64,000 nt of DNA from Hansschlegelia plantiphila (GCF_027922265.1 NZ_BSFI01000006.1:62001-126000); one strand, 5' to 3'; positions 1-8,861 are shown, counted from the stretch's first letter. Numbers and translations are program-made. The notes: generated by a model from the letters alone, not told the origin.

Positions 1-2
1 CG

Positions 3-1133
3 ATCGTCATGATCTCGGGCCACGGCAACATCGAAACCGCCGTCTCCGCCATCAAGTCCGGCGCCTACGACTTCATCGAGAAGCCGTTCAAAGCCGACAG
101 GCTCGTGCTGATCGCCCAGCGCGCGCTGGAATCTTATGCGCTTCGTCGCGAGCTCAAGGACCTCAAGCGCGGCTCCGGCCAGGCGACCCGATTCGTCGGC
201 AAGTCGACCGTCATCAACCAGCTCCGCGGCGCGCTCGACCGGGTGGCGCCGACCAACAGCCGCATTCTGATCGCGGGCCCCTCGGGCTCCGGCAAGGAGC
301 TCGCGGCCCGTCAGATCCATCTACGCTCAGGCCGCGCAAGCGGGCCCTTCGTCCTGATCAACGCCGCGGCGATCACGCCCGAGCGGATGGAGGAGGAGCT
401 GTTCGGCGTCGAAGGCGCCGACGGCCAGCGCAAGGTCGGCGCGCTCGAGGAGGCGCATGGCGGCACGCTGTTCATCGACGAAGTCGCCGACATGCCGCGC
501 GAGACCCAGAACCGCATCCTGCGCGTGCTCGTCGAGCAGACCTTCACGCGCGTCGGGGGCTCCACGAAGGTCCATGTCGATGTCCGGATCATCTCATCCT
601 CGTCGCGCGATCTCGAGGCCGAGATCGCCGAGGGACGTTTCCGCGAAGACCTGTTCCACCGCCTCGCAGTAGTGCCGGTGCGGGTGCCGGGCCTCGCCGA
701 GCGGCGCGAGGACATCCCCGAACTGATCGAGTTCTTTCTCGACCAGATCTCGGTCGCGACCGGCCTCGCCAAGCGCAAGATCGGCGAGGACGCGATGGCG
801 GTGCTTCAGAGCCACGACTGGCCCGGCAACGTCCGTCAGCTCCGCAACAACGTCGAGCGGCTGATGATCCTTGCGGGCGGCGATCCGGACGCTGTGGTCA
901 CGGCCGACATGCTGCCTTCGGAGATCGGCACCATGGTGCCGCCGACCCCGAGCGGCGCCGGCGGCGAGCAGCTGATGGGGCTCGCGCTGCGCGAGGCCCG
1001 GGAGATCTTCGAGCGCCAGTACCTGCTCGCCCAGATCAGCCGGTTCGGCGGCAACATCTCCCGCACCGCCGAGTTCATCGGCATGGAGCGCTCCGCGCTG
1101 CACCGGAAGCTCAAGGCGCTCGGGATCGGGTGA
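3..1133 (+). CDS. ntrX: Nitrogen regulation response regulator NtrX (5' truncated)
   Basis: Sigma-54-family response regulator, partner of the NtrY sensor kinase in nitrogen and redox control. The reading frame is open at the window edge, so the phospho-acceptor Asp lies upstream. What remains is the end of the receiver domain (the EKPF segment with its conserved Lys), an AAA+ ATPase domain with Walker A GPSGSGKE and a Walker B-like FIDEVAD, and a C-terminal Fis-type helix-turn-helix (GNISRTAEFIGMERSALHRKL). The segment where sigma-54 activators carry GAFTGA reads LFGVEGADGQRKVGALEEA and lacks it, as I recall for rhizobial NtrX. The C-terminal identity is clear; only the start is missing. Confidence 0.9.
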   Translation: MVMISGHGNIETAVSAIKSGAYDFIEKPFKADRLVLIAQRALESYALRRELKDLKRGSGQATRFVGKSTVINQLRGALDRVAPTNSRILIAGPSGSGKELAARQIHLRSGRASGPFVLINAAAITPERMEEELFGVEGADGQRKVGALEEAHGGTLFIDEVADMPRETQNRILRVLVEQTFTRVGGSTKVHVDVRIISSSSRDLEAEIAEGRFREDLFHRLAVVPVRVPGLAERREDIPELIEFFLDQISVATGLAKRKIGEDAMAVLQSHDWPGNVRQLRNNVERLMILAGGDPDAVVTADMLPSEIGTMVPPTPSGAGGEQLMGLALREAREIFERQYLLAQISRFGGNISRTAEFIGMERSALHRKLKALGIG

Positions 1134-1271
1134 TGTATCCGATTTAGCCCAGTCTTTGGCGCCCAGCTCCGTCGTCCTCCGCTTGACCGGAGAACTCACG
1201 TTCGAGCGCAGCGCTCCACGCGCCGAACCATGATGAGCATTATTTCGAACTGAACAGACCGGAACCACCCC

Positions 1272-2135
1272 ATGTCCCGCATCGCCTACGTCAACGGCCG
1301 CTACGTCCCGCATGCGAAAGCCGCGGTGCATATCGAGGACCGCGGCTACCAGTTCGCGGACGGGGTCTATGAGGTCTGCGAGGTGATGGACGGCGTGCTG
1401 ATCGACGAGACCCGCCATCTCGCACGTCTGGCCCGCTCGCTGAGCGAGCTCCGTATCCGGCCGCCGATGCCGGATTCCGCGCTGAAGGTCGTGCTGCGGG
1501 AGACGGTGCGCCGGAACCGCGTGAGGGATGGCATCGTCTATCTGCAGGTGACCCGCGGCGTGTCGCGTCGCGACCACTATTTCCCGCCGGAAAGCGTGGC
1601 GCCGTCGATCGTGGTCACCGCCCGCTCGGCCGACCGCGCCAAGGCGAACAAGGCCGCCGAGGCGGGCGTCGCCGTCATCACCCTACCGGAGAATCGCTGG
1701 CCGCGCGTCGACATCAAGTCGGTCGCGCTGCTGCCGAACGTGCTCGCCAAGCAGCAAGCGAAAGACGCCGGCGCGAAGGAGGCCTGGTATGTGGACGCCG
1801 ATGGCTACGTCACAGAGGGCGGTTCGACCAACGCCTGGATCGTGACGGGGGAGGGGGTCATCGTCACCCGCTCCGCCGAAAGCGGCATACTTCGCGGCGT
1901 CACCCGGACGACGCTGTTCGACATGGCCCGCGACCTCCAGATGCGTATCGAGGAGCGCGCCTTTACGGTCGAGGAGGCGAGCGCCGCCAGCGAGGCGTTC
2001 ATCTCCGCCGCGACCGCATTGGTGACGCCGGTGATTTCGATCGACGGGCGGCCCGTCGGCGACGGCGCGCCCGGTCCCGTGGCGAGCGGCCTGCGTCGCC
2101 GGTTTCACGAATTCGCCGAGCGCGCAGCCCCGTAG
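1272..2135 (+). CDS. dat: D-amino-acid transaminase, PLP fold type IV
   Basis: A 287-residue class IV aminotransferase of the D-alanine aminotransferase type, which interconverts D-amino acids and 2-oxo acids, for example to supply D-glutamate for peptidoglycan. It starts with a family-typical beta strand (AYVNGRYVP) and has the IEDRGYQFADGVYE segment. The likely PLP Lys is K149 in DIKSVALLPN, and the cofactor-binding Glu is E182 in the TEGGSTN segment. Length is normal. It sits between ntrX and hfq, an order common in Rhizobiales. A branched-chain aminotransferase or aminodeoxychorismate lyase is the alternative in this fold, but the N-terminal signature favours D-amino acids. Confidence 0.87.
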   Translation: MSRIAYVNGRYVPHAKAAVHIEDRGYQFADGVYEVCEVMDGVLIDETRHLARLARSLSELRIRPPMPDSALKVVLRETVRRNRVRDGIVYLQVTRGVSRRDHYFPPESVAPSIVVTARSADRAKANKAAEAGVAVITLPENRWPRVDIKSVALLPNVLAKQQAKDAGAKEAWYVDADGYVTEGGSTNAWIVTGEGVIVTRSAESGILRGVTRTTLFDMARDLQMRIEERAFTVEEASAASEAFISAATALVTPVISIDGRPVGDGAPGPVASGLRRRFHEFAERAAP

Positions 2136-2323
2136 CGGGTCTTTGCCGCGCCTCGCTCTCTTGCAGAACCCTGTCGCTCCGGCGTTAATAAGGACGGCGT
2201 CGGTGCGACCGGGCCGGCGGCGGAAGGAGGCGACGGCGGGGGATCATTCTCCGTGTGAGCCGTTCTGCGCGCCGGGCGGAGAGGCTTCACGTCACGCTTG
2301 AGCTCTAACGAAAGAACAAGAAC

Positions 2324-2596
2324 ATGGCCGCCGAGCGCGCTCAGAATCTCCAGGACACCTTCCTCAACAATGTCCGCAAGAACAAAGTCCCTCTGACCAT
2401 TTTCCTCGTGAACGGCGTCAAGCTGCAGGGCGTCGTCACCTGGTTCGACAATTTTTGCGTGTTGCTCCGTCGCGACGGGCACTCGCAACTCGTCTACAAG
2501 CACGCCATATCGACGGTGATGCCGGGCCATCCGATCCAGCTCTTCGAGCCGGAGGACGCCGACGCGGAGCCGGCGGCGGGACGCGCCGCACGATAA
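2324..2596 (+). CDS. hfq: RNA chaperone Hfq
   Basis: A 90-residue Sm-like protein that forms a hexamer and pairs small RNAs with mRNAs. Sm1 contains [22 protein letters not shown], and Sm2 carries the family signature YKHAISTV (usually YKHAIST). The C-terminal tail is short and acidic/alanine-rich, as in alphaproteobacterial Hfq. The gene stops 10 bases before the hflX start, so the two are almost certainly co-transcribed, the usual arrangement. The ribosome site (gaaag) is weak. About 190 bases separate it from dat, enough for its own promoter. Confidence 0.97.
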   Translation: MAAERAQNLQDTFLNNVRKNKVPLTIFLVNGVKLQGVVTWFDNFCVLLRRDGHSQLVYKHAISTVMPGHPIQLFEPEDADAEPAAGRAAR

Positions 2597-2606
2597 GGAC
2601 GCAAGA

Positions 2607-3965
2607 TTGATCGAAACGACGGAGTTTTCGAGGCCGGCCGAAGACAGGCGCGGACCCAGAACGCGCGCTCTGGTGGTGACGCCAGTTCTCGGCGGCCGGC
2701 ATGCTCCTGCGCTGGCCCGCGGCAACGACGCAAGGCTCGAGGAAGCCGTCGGCCTCGCGCTCGCGATCGACCTCGACGTCGTGGCGAGCAAGCTGGTCAC
2801 GCTGAGCGAGATCCGGCCCGCGACCTTCATGGGCAAGGGCAAGGTCGAGGAGTTGGCCGAGCTCGCGAAGTCCGAAGAGGTCGAACTCGTCGTGGTCGAC
2901 ACGGCGTTGACGCCGGTCCAGCAACGCAACCTTGAAAAAGCGTTCTCCGCAAAGGTCATCGACCGGACGGGCCTGATCCTGGAGATCTTCGGGCAGCGCG
3001 CCCGCACCCGGGAAGGCGTGCTCCAGGTCGAGCACGCGCATCTCACGTGGCAGAAGAGCCGACTGGTGCGGTCCTGGACCCATCTCGAGCGCCAGCGCGG
3101 CGGCTTCGGCTTCCTCGGCGGCCCCGGCGAGACGCAGATCGAGGCCGACCGCCGGATGATCACCGAGCGGATCCTCAAGATCGAGCGCGAGCTCGAACAG
3201 GTGAAGCGCACGCGCGGGCTGCACAGGGCCGGACGCAAACGCGTGCCGTACCCGGTGGTCGCGCTCGTCGGCTACACCAACGCCGGCAAGTCGACGCTGT
3301 TCAACCGGCTGACGCGCGCCGACGTCACGGCCGTCGACATGCTGTTTGCGACCCTCGACCCGACGCTGCGCCAGATCCGCCTGCCGCACGGCGCTCACGC
3401 TATCCTGTCGGATACGGTGGGTTTCATCTCCGAGCTTCCGACCCAGCTGGTCGCGGCGTTCCGCGCCACGCTCGAAGAGGTGATCGAGGCGGACGTCATC
3501 CTTCACGTCCGCGATATCTCCCACGAGGATTCCGACGCACAGTCGGCCGACGTCGCGGCCGTGCTGCGCGACCTCGGCATCGACCCGGAAACCGACGAGC
3601 GGGTCGTCGAGGTCTGGAACAAGGTCGATCGGCTGGACTCCGCCGCCCGCGGCGTGCTGGCCGCGACCGCCGCCCGCCGCGATCCTGACAACCGCCCCGC
3701 TCTCATGTCCGCGCGGACAGGGGAGGGCGAAGCCGCCCTGCTGTCGGCTGTCGAGGAGCGGCTGTCCGCCCGCCGCGAGACTGTCGTGGTGACGCTGGAG
3801 CCGACCGACGGCGCCGGCGAGAACTGGCTGCACCGCCATGGCGACGTCATGGACCGCCGCGTCGGCGACGACGGCGCGGTGTCCGTCACCGTGCGCGTGG
3901 AGCCGGAGCGGGTGGAAGGCATCCGGCGACGCTTCGCCGCCGTCGACCTGCCGCCCAGCGTCTGA
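2607..3965 (+). CDS. hflX: GTPase HflX
   Basis: Ribosome-associated GTPase of 452 residues that can split stalled ribosomes. It has the N-terminal HflX nucleotide-binding subdomain, the glycine-rich linker segment GGFGFLGGPGETQIE, and a G domain with Walker A GYTNAGKST, switch/G3 DTVGF and G4 NKVD. It uses a TTG start, chosen because aaggac lies six bases upstream and the frame follows hfq directly. The call is secure from the order of motifs and the linkage to hfq. Confidence 0.96.
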   Translation: MIETTEFSRPAEDRRGPRTRALVVTPVLGGRHAPALARGNDARLEEAVGLALAIDLDVVASKLVTLSEIRPATFMGKGKVEELAELAKSEEVELVVVDTALTPVQQRNLEKAFSAKVIDRTGLILEIFGQRARTREGVLQVEHAHLTWQKSRLVRSWTHLERQRGGFGFLGGPGETQIEADRRMITERILKIERELEQVKRTRGLHRAGRKRVPYPVVALVGYTNAGKSTLFNRLTRADVTAVDMLFATLDPTLRQIRLPHGAHAILSDTVGFISELPTQLVAAFRATLEEVIEADVILHVRDISHEDSDAQSADVAAVLRDLGIDPETDERVVEVWNKVDRLDSAARGVLAATAARRDPDNRPALMSARTGEGEAALLSAVEERLSARRETVVVTLEPTDGAGENWLHRHGDVMDRRVGDDGAVSVTVRVEPERVEGIRRRFAAVDLPPSV

Positions 3966-4569
3966 AGCGGATCTCAAGCGAGGAGCGCCGGCGCCCGCCG
4001 GGAGACTGCAAAGCGCCGGGTCGCGGCCGACACCCTTTTCGTGCGCCGCAAAACGAAGAAACGCCCCGCAGGCGAACCGGCGAGGCGTTTCATGACAGTC
4101 GATGAGGCAGGTTCTCACGGATGTGGGCCGGCCCGCGAAGGGCGCTCGGCTGGGTATGAACCTGGCGCTTCGTCGATCTAATCCGAAGTCATCGCTCTCT
4201 CCGCGAAATTCAATGCTCCGCCGTTCCGATCCTTCGGCGACGCTATGAAGTCGAGAGAAAGAACTTCCTCGGCAATAATCTTTTGATTTTCTAACGGCCG
4301 CAGCTCTTTGCGCTCCGGATGCGCATCACCGCGGTACGTCTACACGCTTCGGCGGAGTCATTTTTTTAGACCTCCGGTGTCTGTGTTGACATTCGAAAGA
4401 TGCGCTCGACGCGACGGGTCGTCAAGCCCCTATCGATTCGACGAGGCTCGCCGACCAGGCGCGGGATTCCACGCGCAGCTAAGCGTGCATTAATCGTCTT
4501 CGCGCAACCTCCCGGAGGCGCGCTTCGGAATTCCGCGGACCGCGCCGGTCTTCTCGGGGCGTCTCGATC
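3966..4569. other. Gene-free interval between hflX and the acyltransferase operon
   Basis: About 600 bases with no frame that looks coding. Positions 4058-4091 form a hairpin, described separately. Bases 4160-4400 are noticeably richer in A and T than the surroundings and are the likely place for the promoter of the downstream four-gene operon. A ttgaca is present at 4384-4389, but I see no convincing -10 box at the right distance. Confidence 0.5.
4056..4091. terminator. Hairpin, probable terminator after hflX
   Basis: An 8-bp perfect stem, gaaacgcc at 4058-4065 with ggcgtttc at 4084-4091, around a GC-rich loop. On the plus strand the stem ends in gtttca with only a weak T run. On the minus strand it is followed by ttcgtttt. 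Position just past hflX suggests transcription termination. Confidence 0.5.
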
Positions 4570-5715
4570 ATGGCGAACGGCCAGACACTGCAGCCGGGAC
4601 GGCTGTTGCCGGAGTTCGTCGCGACCCGCGGGATCGCGGCGGTCTGGGTGGTGCTCGCCCATACGCTGGCGGCGACCCTGCGCGGCCACATGGAGGTTCC
4701 GGCGCCGGTCGAATACACCCGGCTGGTGGTCGACTTCTTCTTCGTCCAAAGCGGCTTCGTTCTCGCCCACATCTACGATCCCGCCTGGCGGGAAGGGCGC
4801 TTCCGCTACCTCGAATTCCTCGGCAAGCGTCTGACGCGTCTGTGGCCGCTCCATGTCGCGACGCTGCTCGCGGTCGCGGTCCTCGTCGTCGCCGGGCGCC
4901 TCGTCGGCATCGACACCGGCAATCCCCACACGATGTGGACCTTCGGCGTCACGTTTCTGATGCTGCACTCCGCGTGGCTGACGAGCGACCTAGCCTGGAA
5001 CTGGCCGTCATGGTCGGTGAGCGCGGAATGGTGCGCCTATCTCGCGATCCCCGGGTTCTTCCTGTGCGCCGACCGGGTGCGCGGCACGCTGTGGCGCGCG
5101 ACCGCGGCGCTCGCGGTGTTCGTCGCGGCCGCCGCCGTCGCCGAGCTTTTCCTCGGCCAGAACGTCGTCGCGCTCACCTTCGACGGCGGCGCGTTCCGCA
5201 TCGCGCCTTCATTCTTCGCCGGCATCCTGCTGCGTCGCATCTTCGACGAGGAGCCTTCGCTCCTCCTCATGACGCCACGGATCTATGCGGGTTTCATCGC
5301 CGCGATCGCCGCGGTCTGCGTCATCCTCGTCGCGATGAACGCGCCATACGACGCGCTCTGGCCGCCGATGGTCGTGCTGGTCGGCGTGCTCGCGTCGCGA
5401 AGCGCCCGGGCGGGACCGGGGCTGCTGCGGGGCAGGGCGCTGGCGTGGCTCGGCGAGCTATCCTACGCGATCTATCTCACCCACGCGATCGTCCTGCAGG
5501 TCGTGTTCACGGGCGCCAAATTTTTAGGTTTGGCCGATAGCCTTCCGAATCGGGCTCTGCTCGGATGCGTCTCGGTCTTCGCCACGCTCGCGGCGGCGCA
5601 GTTCGCTTACGTGCTCGTCGAGAAGCCCGGTCGAGGCGTCATGGTGCGCCTCCTCCAGCGCAACAAACCTGAGCCCGCGCTCGCCAAGACGGAAAAACCG
5701 GGTGTCACGACATGA
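4570..5715 (+). CDS. Acyltransferase family 3 membrane protein (OafA-like)
   Basis: A 381-residue integral membrane O-acyltransferase of the acyltransferase-3 family, which transfers acetyl or other acyl groups onto sugars or lipids on the far side of the inner membrane. It shows the family's N-terminal catalytic-type region (FVATRGIAAVWVVLAHT, with His) and the VDFFFVQSGFVLAHIY motif, followed by roughly ten hydrophobic segments. It opens a four-gene operon: its stop overlaps the next start as ATGA. The acceptor cannot be told from sequence. It is a clear paralogue of the gene at 7728-8861. Confidence 0.87.
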   Translation: MANGQTLQPGRLLPEFVATRGIAAVWVVLAHTLAATLRGHMEVPAPVEYTRLVVDFFFVQSGFVLAHIYDPAWREGRFRYLEFLGKRLTRLWPLHVATLLAVAVLVVAGRLVGIDTGNPHTMWTFGVTFLMLHSAWLTSDLAWNWPSWSVSAEWCAYLAIPGFFLCADRVRGTLWRATAALAVFVAAAAVAELFLGQNVVALTFDGGAFRIAPSFFAGILLRRIFDEEPSLLLMTPRIYAGFIAAIAAVCVILVAMNAPYDALWPPMVVLVGVLASRSARAGPGLLRGRALAWLGELSYAIYLTHAIVLQVVFTGAKFLGLADSLPNRALLGCVSVFATLAAAQFAYVLVEKPGRGVMVRLLQRNKPEPALAKTEKPGVTT

Positions 5716-7301
5716 TCTCTGACCTCAGGTCCGGGTCGGCTCCGGCCGAATTGACAGGCGACGTCTGCGTGGTCGGGACCGGACCGGCGGGCATTACGCT
5801 GGCGCTCGAGCTGTCGAAGAAAGGGCGCTCCGTCGTCCTGCTCGAGGGCGGCGGGGCGTCTTACGAGGCGGATTCGCAGAGTCTCTATCGCGGCTCCGTC
5901 ATCGGTCACGACAACATCGACGTGGCGAATTCGCGGCTGCGCCAGTTCGGGGGCACCTCCGGTCACTGGACGGGCATGTGCGCGCCGCTCGACCCCCTCG
6001 ATTTCGAGCCGCGGACGGACGTCGCGCATCACGGCTGGCCGATCACCCGCGAAGATCTCAACCCGTTCTACGCTCGCGCCCAGAGCTATCTCGACCTCGG
6101 GCCGTTCAAGTACGACTTCGCGGACTGGCAGGCCATGCTTCCCGGCAAGGCCCTGCCGCTCGACCCGGCGAAGGTGTTCACGGACATCTACCAGCAGAGC
6201 CCGCCGACCCGCTTCGCAGAGAAGTTCGATGAGGCGATCAAGACCGACCCGCGGATCGACTGCTGGCTTCACGCCAATCTGACGGACATCGTGCTTAAGG
6301 ACGGGTCCGACGCGGTGCAGCGGGTCGTCGTCAGCACGCTCGACGGCCGCAGGACGAGCGTGAAGGCGAAGACCTTCGTCGTCGCCTGCGGCGGCATCGA
6401 GAACGCCCGCATCCTGCTCAACTGCCGCAACCAGCGGCCGGCCGGCATCGGCAATCAGAACGACCTGGTCGGCCGTTACTACACCGACCACATGACGATC
6501 GAGACCTCGACGATCCTGTTCAACGAAGGCGTCGACACGGCCATCTATCCGGAAGAGATCGACGTCGAGGGCGCGCGCCTCGCAATCGGGCTGAAGGTCA
6601 ATCCGGACCTCGTCAAGCAGCTCCACCTCAACAACAATTCGGCGTTCCTCGTCGCCCAGTACGACAAGGACGTCTACAATGACGATTTCCGGAACTATGG
6701 CTGGATCGGCTTCACCACCATGGTGAAGACGTTCAGCCGCGGCCACCTGCCGGACCGCTTCGCCGAGCATTACTGCGACGTGATCGACGACTTCGGAGCG
6801 GTCGCGACCGGCGTCTACCGCCACGCGGTCCGCAAGGTCGCGCCGCCGTCGCGCGCCGCCGCGTTCAAGCTGCGCCAGGACGCCGAGCAGTCGCCGAACC
6901 CGGACAGCCGCGTGACGCTGATCGCCGACAAGGATCCTCTCGGCTTCAACCGCGTCGCGCTCGACTGGCGGGTGACGTCGGAGGATCTGCTCAAGCTCCG
7001 CCGGACGCACGAGGTGATCGGCGCCGCGATCGGGGCCGCGGGCCTCGGCCGCATGCAGCTCGGCATCTCCGAGACGCCCGACCTCGAGATGGCGTTCTCC
7101 GCCTACCACCACATGGGCACGACGCGGATGCACGCCGACCCGAAGCAGGGCGTCGTCGACGCCGATTGCCGGGTCCATTCGGTGAGCAATCTCTATATGG
7201 CGGGCAGTTCGACCTTCACGACCGGCGGCTGCGCCAACCCGACGCTGACGGTGACGACGCTCGCCATCCGCCTCGCAGACCATCTCGCTGTCGCCGTCTG
7301 A
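5712..7301 (+). CDS. GMC-family FAD-dependent oxidoreductase
   Basis: A 529-residue flavoprotein of the glucose-methanol-choline family, which oxidises a hydroxyl group of a sugar or alcohol. FAD-binding GTGPAG is at residues 22-27, and a GGTSGHWTG segment follows in the N-terminal third. The C-terminal domain carries HHMGTTRM (His466/467) and GCANPTLT (Asn509), the catalytic His and Asn of the family. No signal peptide is visible, yet the next gene encodes a Tat-signal protein, the arrangement of periplasmic sugar dehydrogenases whose large subunit is exported with a small partner. No cytochrome subunit gene is present. The substrate is unknown. Confidence 0.87.
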   Translation: MISDLRSGSAPAELTGDVCVVGTGPAGITLALELSKKGRSVVLLEGGGASYEADSQSLYRGSVIGHDNIDVANSRLRQFGGTSGHWTGMCAPLDPLDFEPRTDVAHHGWPITREDLNPFYARAQSYLDLGPFKYDFADWQAMLPGKALPLDPAKVFTDIYQQSPPTRFAEKFDEAIKTDPRIDCWLHANLTDIVLKDGSDAVQRVVVSTLDGRRTSVKAKTFVVACGGIENARILLNCRNQRPAGIGNQNDLVGRYYTDHMTIETSTILFNEGVDTAIYPEEIDVEGARLAIGLKVNPDLVKQLHLNNNSAFLVAQYDKDVYNDDFRNYGWIGFTTMVKTFSRGHLPDRFAEHYCDVIDDFGAVATGVYRHAVRKVAPPSRAAAFKLRQDAEQSPNPDSRVTLIADKDPLGFNRVALDWRVTSEDLLKLRRTHEVIGAAIGAAGLGRMQLGISETPDLEMAFSAYHHMGTTRMHADPKQGVVDADCRVHSVSNLYMAGSSTFTTGGCANPTLTVTTLAIRLADHLAVAV

Positions 7302-7314
7302 AGGAGAAGCACCC

Positions 7315-7731
7315 ATGGGAACGCTCACCCGCCGCGCGCTTCTCGGATCCGTCGGCGCCGTCGCGTTGGGCGGCCTCGCCTATGGCGGCAGCCGCATCGG
7401 CTGCACTTTCGTGCCGCGCAACCATCCTGACTTCTTCTCGCTGCTCGACGTCGTGCCCGACGACGCGGTCGCGCGGCGCATCGGCCGGAACGCTCTGACC
7501 CTCGCAAGCATTTCCGACAATCTTCCGGCACTGTCCGCATCGCTTACCGAGCAGCCGCTGATCCGCCAGGCGATCGAGGAATCCTGCCCGACCGCCCGGA
7601 TGAACCTCGTGCAGGATCAGTGCGCGCTCGATTTCGCCGAGATGAAAACCGTGGTGGTCGACGGCTGGGTGCTGTCGGAAACAGAAGCCAGCCTCTGCGC
7701 CGCGCGCGTGCTGGGCTCAGCCAGCGCATGA
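7315..7731 (+). CDS. Small Tat-signal protein, putative GMC dehydrogenase small subunit
   Basis: A 138-residue protein with a twin-arginine signal (TRRALLG at residues 5-11, then a hydrophobic stretch to about residue 26). The mature part has four cysteines (C30, then in ESCPTAR, DQCALD and SLCAA) and ends in VVVDGWVLSETEASLCAA. From memory this ending resembles the small subunit of membrane FAD-dependent sugar-alcohol dehydrogenases, though I cannot confirm it. A strong ribosome site (aaggagaag) lies in the 13-base gap after the GMC gene, and its stop overlaps the next start. Likely role: export and anchoring partner of the GMC enzyme. Confidence 0.6.
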   Translation: MGTLTRRALLGSVGAVALGGLAYGGSRIGCTFVPRNHPDFFSLLDVVPDDAVARRIGRNALTLASISDNLPALSASLTEQPLIRQAIEESCPTARMNLVQDQCALDFAEMKTVVVDGWVLSETEASLCAARVLGSASA

Positions 7732-8861
7732 ACCCTCCCGCGCCCGAACCGATGCCGCTCGGGCGTGGCGAGATGCTCGAGCTGACGTCGGCCCGCGGGA
7801 TCGCGGCCTTGGCGGTCGTGCTCTATCACGTCGACGCCTATTGCGGCGGGGTGATCTACCGGGCGTTGCCGACCCCGTATTTCGGACCGCTCGCGGTCGA
7901 CTTCTTCTTCGTGCTCAGCGGCTTCGTGATGGCCCATGTGTACGGCAGGAGCTGGGCCGAGGGGCGTTACAGCCATGCAGGCTTCCTCGTCCGCCGCTTC
8001 GCGCGGATCTGGCCGTTGCACATGGCCTGCCTGCTGCTGGTCGCGGCGATCGTCCTGGGCGGCGCGAAAGCTGGCCTCGCGCCGCAGTGGGAGCCAACCT
8101 GGAGCTCCTTCCTCGCGCACGCCGCAATGCTGCACGCGACGGGACTGTCGCCGGAAAAGGCCTGGAACCAGCCGTCATGGTCGGTGTCGGCGGAGTGGAC
8201 CGCTTACCTCGCCTTTCCGCTCTACCTCATGCTAGCCAACCTCTTCCGCAGCCCAATCGCCAAGCTCGCGGCGGCGGCGGGGCTGCTCGCGGCGCTGTGG
8301 CTCTGCCTCAAGGCGCTGTTCGGCCTCGACTTCTTTACCCTGACGACATTTGGCGCGCTTCGCATCATCCCTCTGTTCTTTGCAGGGATCGTGCTGAGGC
8401 AGATCATGGGACTGGGCTATGGCCGGGCTCTCGACGTCTCGGCGCTGAACCGTCTGCTGCTCGCGGCCGTCGCCGCGCTCTATCTCGGCATGGCCTTCCA
8501 GGCGCCCTTCGCGGCGATGTGGGTGCTGCTGCTCGCGCTGCTCTATCTGCTCGCGCTGCGTTCGCAGCGCGACGCCGGCGACGTCATGCGGTCCGCCCCG
8601 ATGGTTTGGTCGGGAGCGATCTCCTATGCGCTCTACCTCGTGCATGGGCCGGTGCTGATGGTCGTCTACGGCCTGGGCTCGAAGCTCGCCGGGGTCTCGA
8701 GCGATCTCGGCAAGCTGGCGCTGGGCGGGGTGGCGATCGTGATCGCCGTGACCGGCGCGGCCATCGCCCATCACCTGATCGAAGTTCCAGCCCAGCGCCT
8801 AATCCTGCGCATCGGCCATCAGGCGAAGCGACCGCAGCCGGCCGCCGAACCCGCCGCCTGA
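7728..8861 (+). CDS. Acyltransferase family 3 membrane protein, second copy
   Basis: A 377-residue acyltransferase-3 protein with SARGIAALAVVLYHV (catalytic-type His), VDFFFVLSGFVMAHVY and about ten membrane segments. ATG at 7728 is chosen because it overlaps the previous stop (ATGA) and begins just before the conserved core; a longer frame reaching back to 7620 would lie inside the Tat-protein gene. It is a paralogue of the first gene of the operon: both share PSWSVSAEW and DFFFV blocks at the same places. The substrate is unknown, but the pair suggests two acylations of one exported glycan or two acceptors. Confidence 0.87.
   Translation: MNPPAPEPMPLGRGEMLELTSARGIAALAVVLYHVDAYCGGVIYRALPTPYFGPLAVDFFFVLSGFVMAHVYGRSWAEGRYSHAGFLVRRFARIWPLHMACLLLVAAIVLGGAKAGLAPQWEPTWSSFLAHAAMLHATGLSPEKAWNQPSWSVSAEWTAYLAFPLYLMLANLFRSPIAKLAAAAGLLAALWLCLKALFGLDFFTLTTFGALRIIPLFFAGIVLRQIMGLGYGRALDVSALNRLLLAAVAALYLGMAFQAPFAAMWVLLLALLYLLALRSQRDAGDVMRSAPMVWSGAISYALYLVHGPVLMVVYGLGSKLAGVSSDLGKLALGGVAIVIAVTGAAIAHHLIEVPAQRLILRIGHQAKRPQPAAEPAA

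Noticed and set aside
594..1577. Long antisense frame across the ntrX end and dat start
   Set aside because: It is a by-product of high GC codon use opposite real genes and shows no recognisable domain.
3838..4095. Short plus-strand frame overlapping the end of hflX
   Set aside because: Out-of-frame shadow, Arg/Pro/Ser-rich, ending inside the terminator hairpin.
7620..7727. Upstream extension of the second acyltransferase gene
   Set aside because: It would lie inside the Tat-protein gene; the coupled ATG at 7728 begins the family core.
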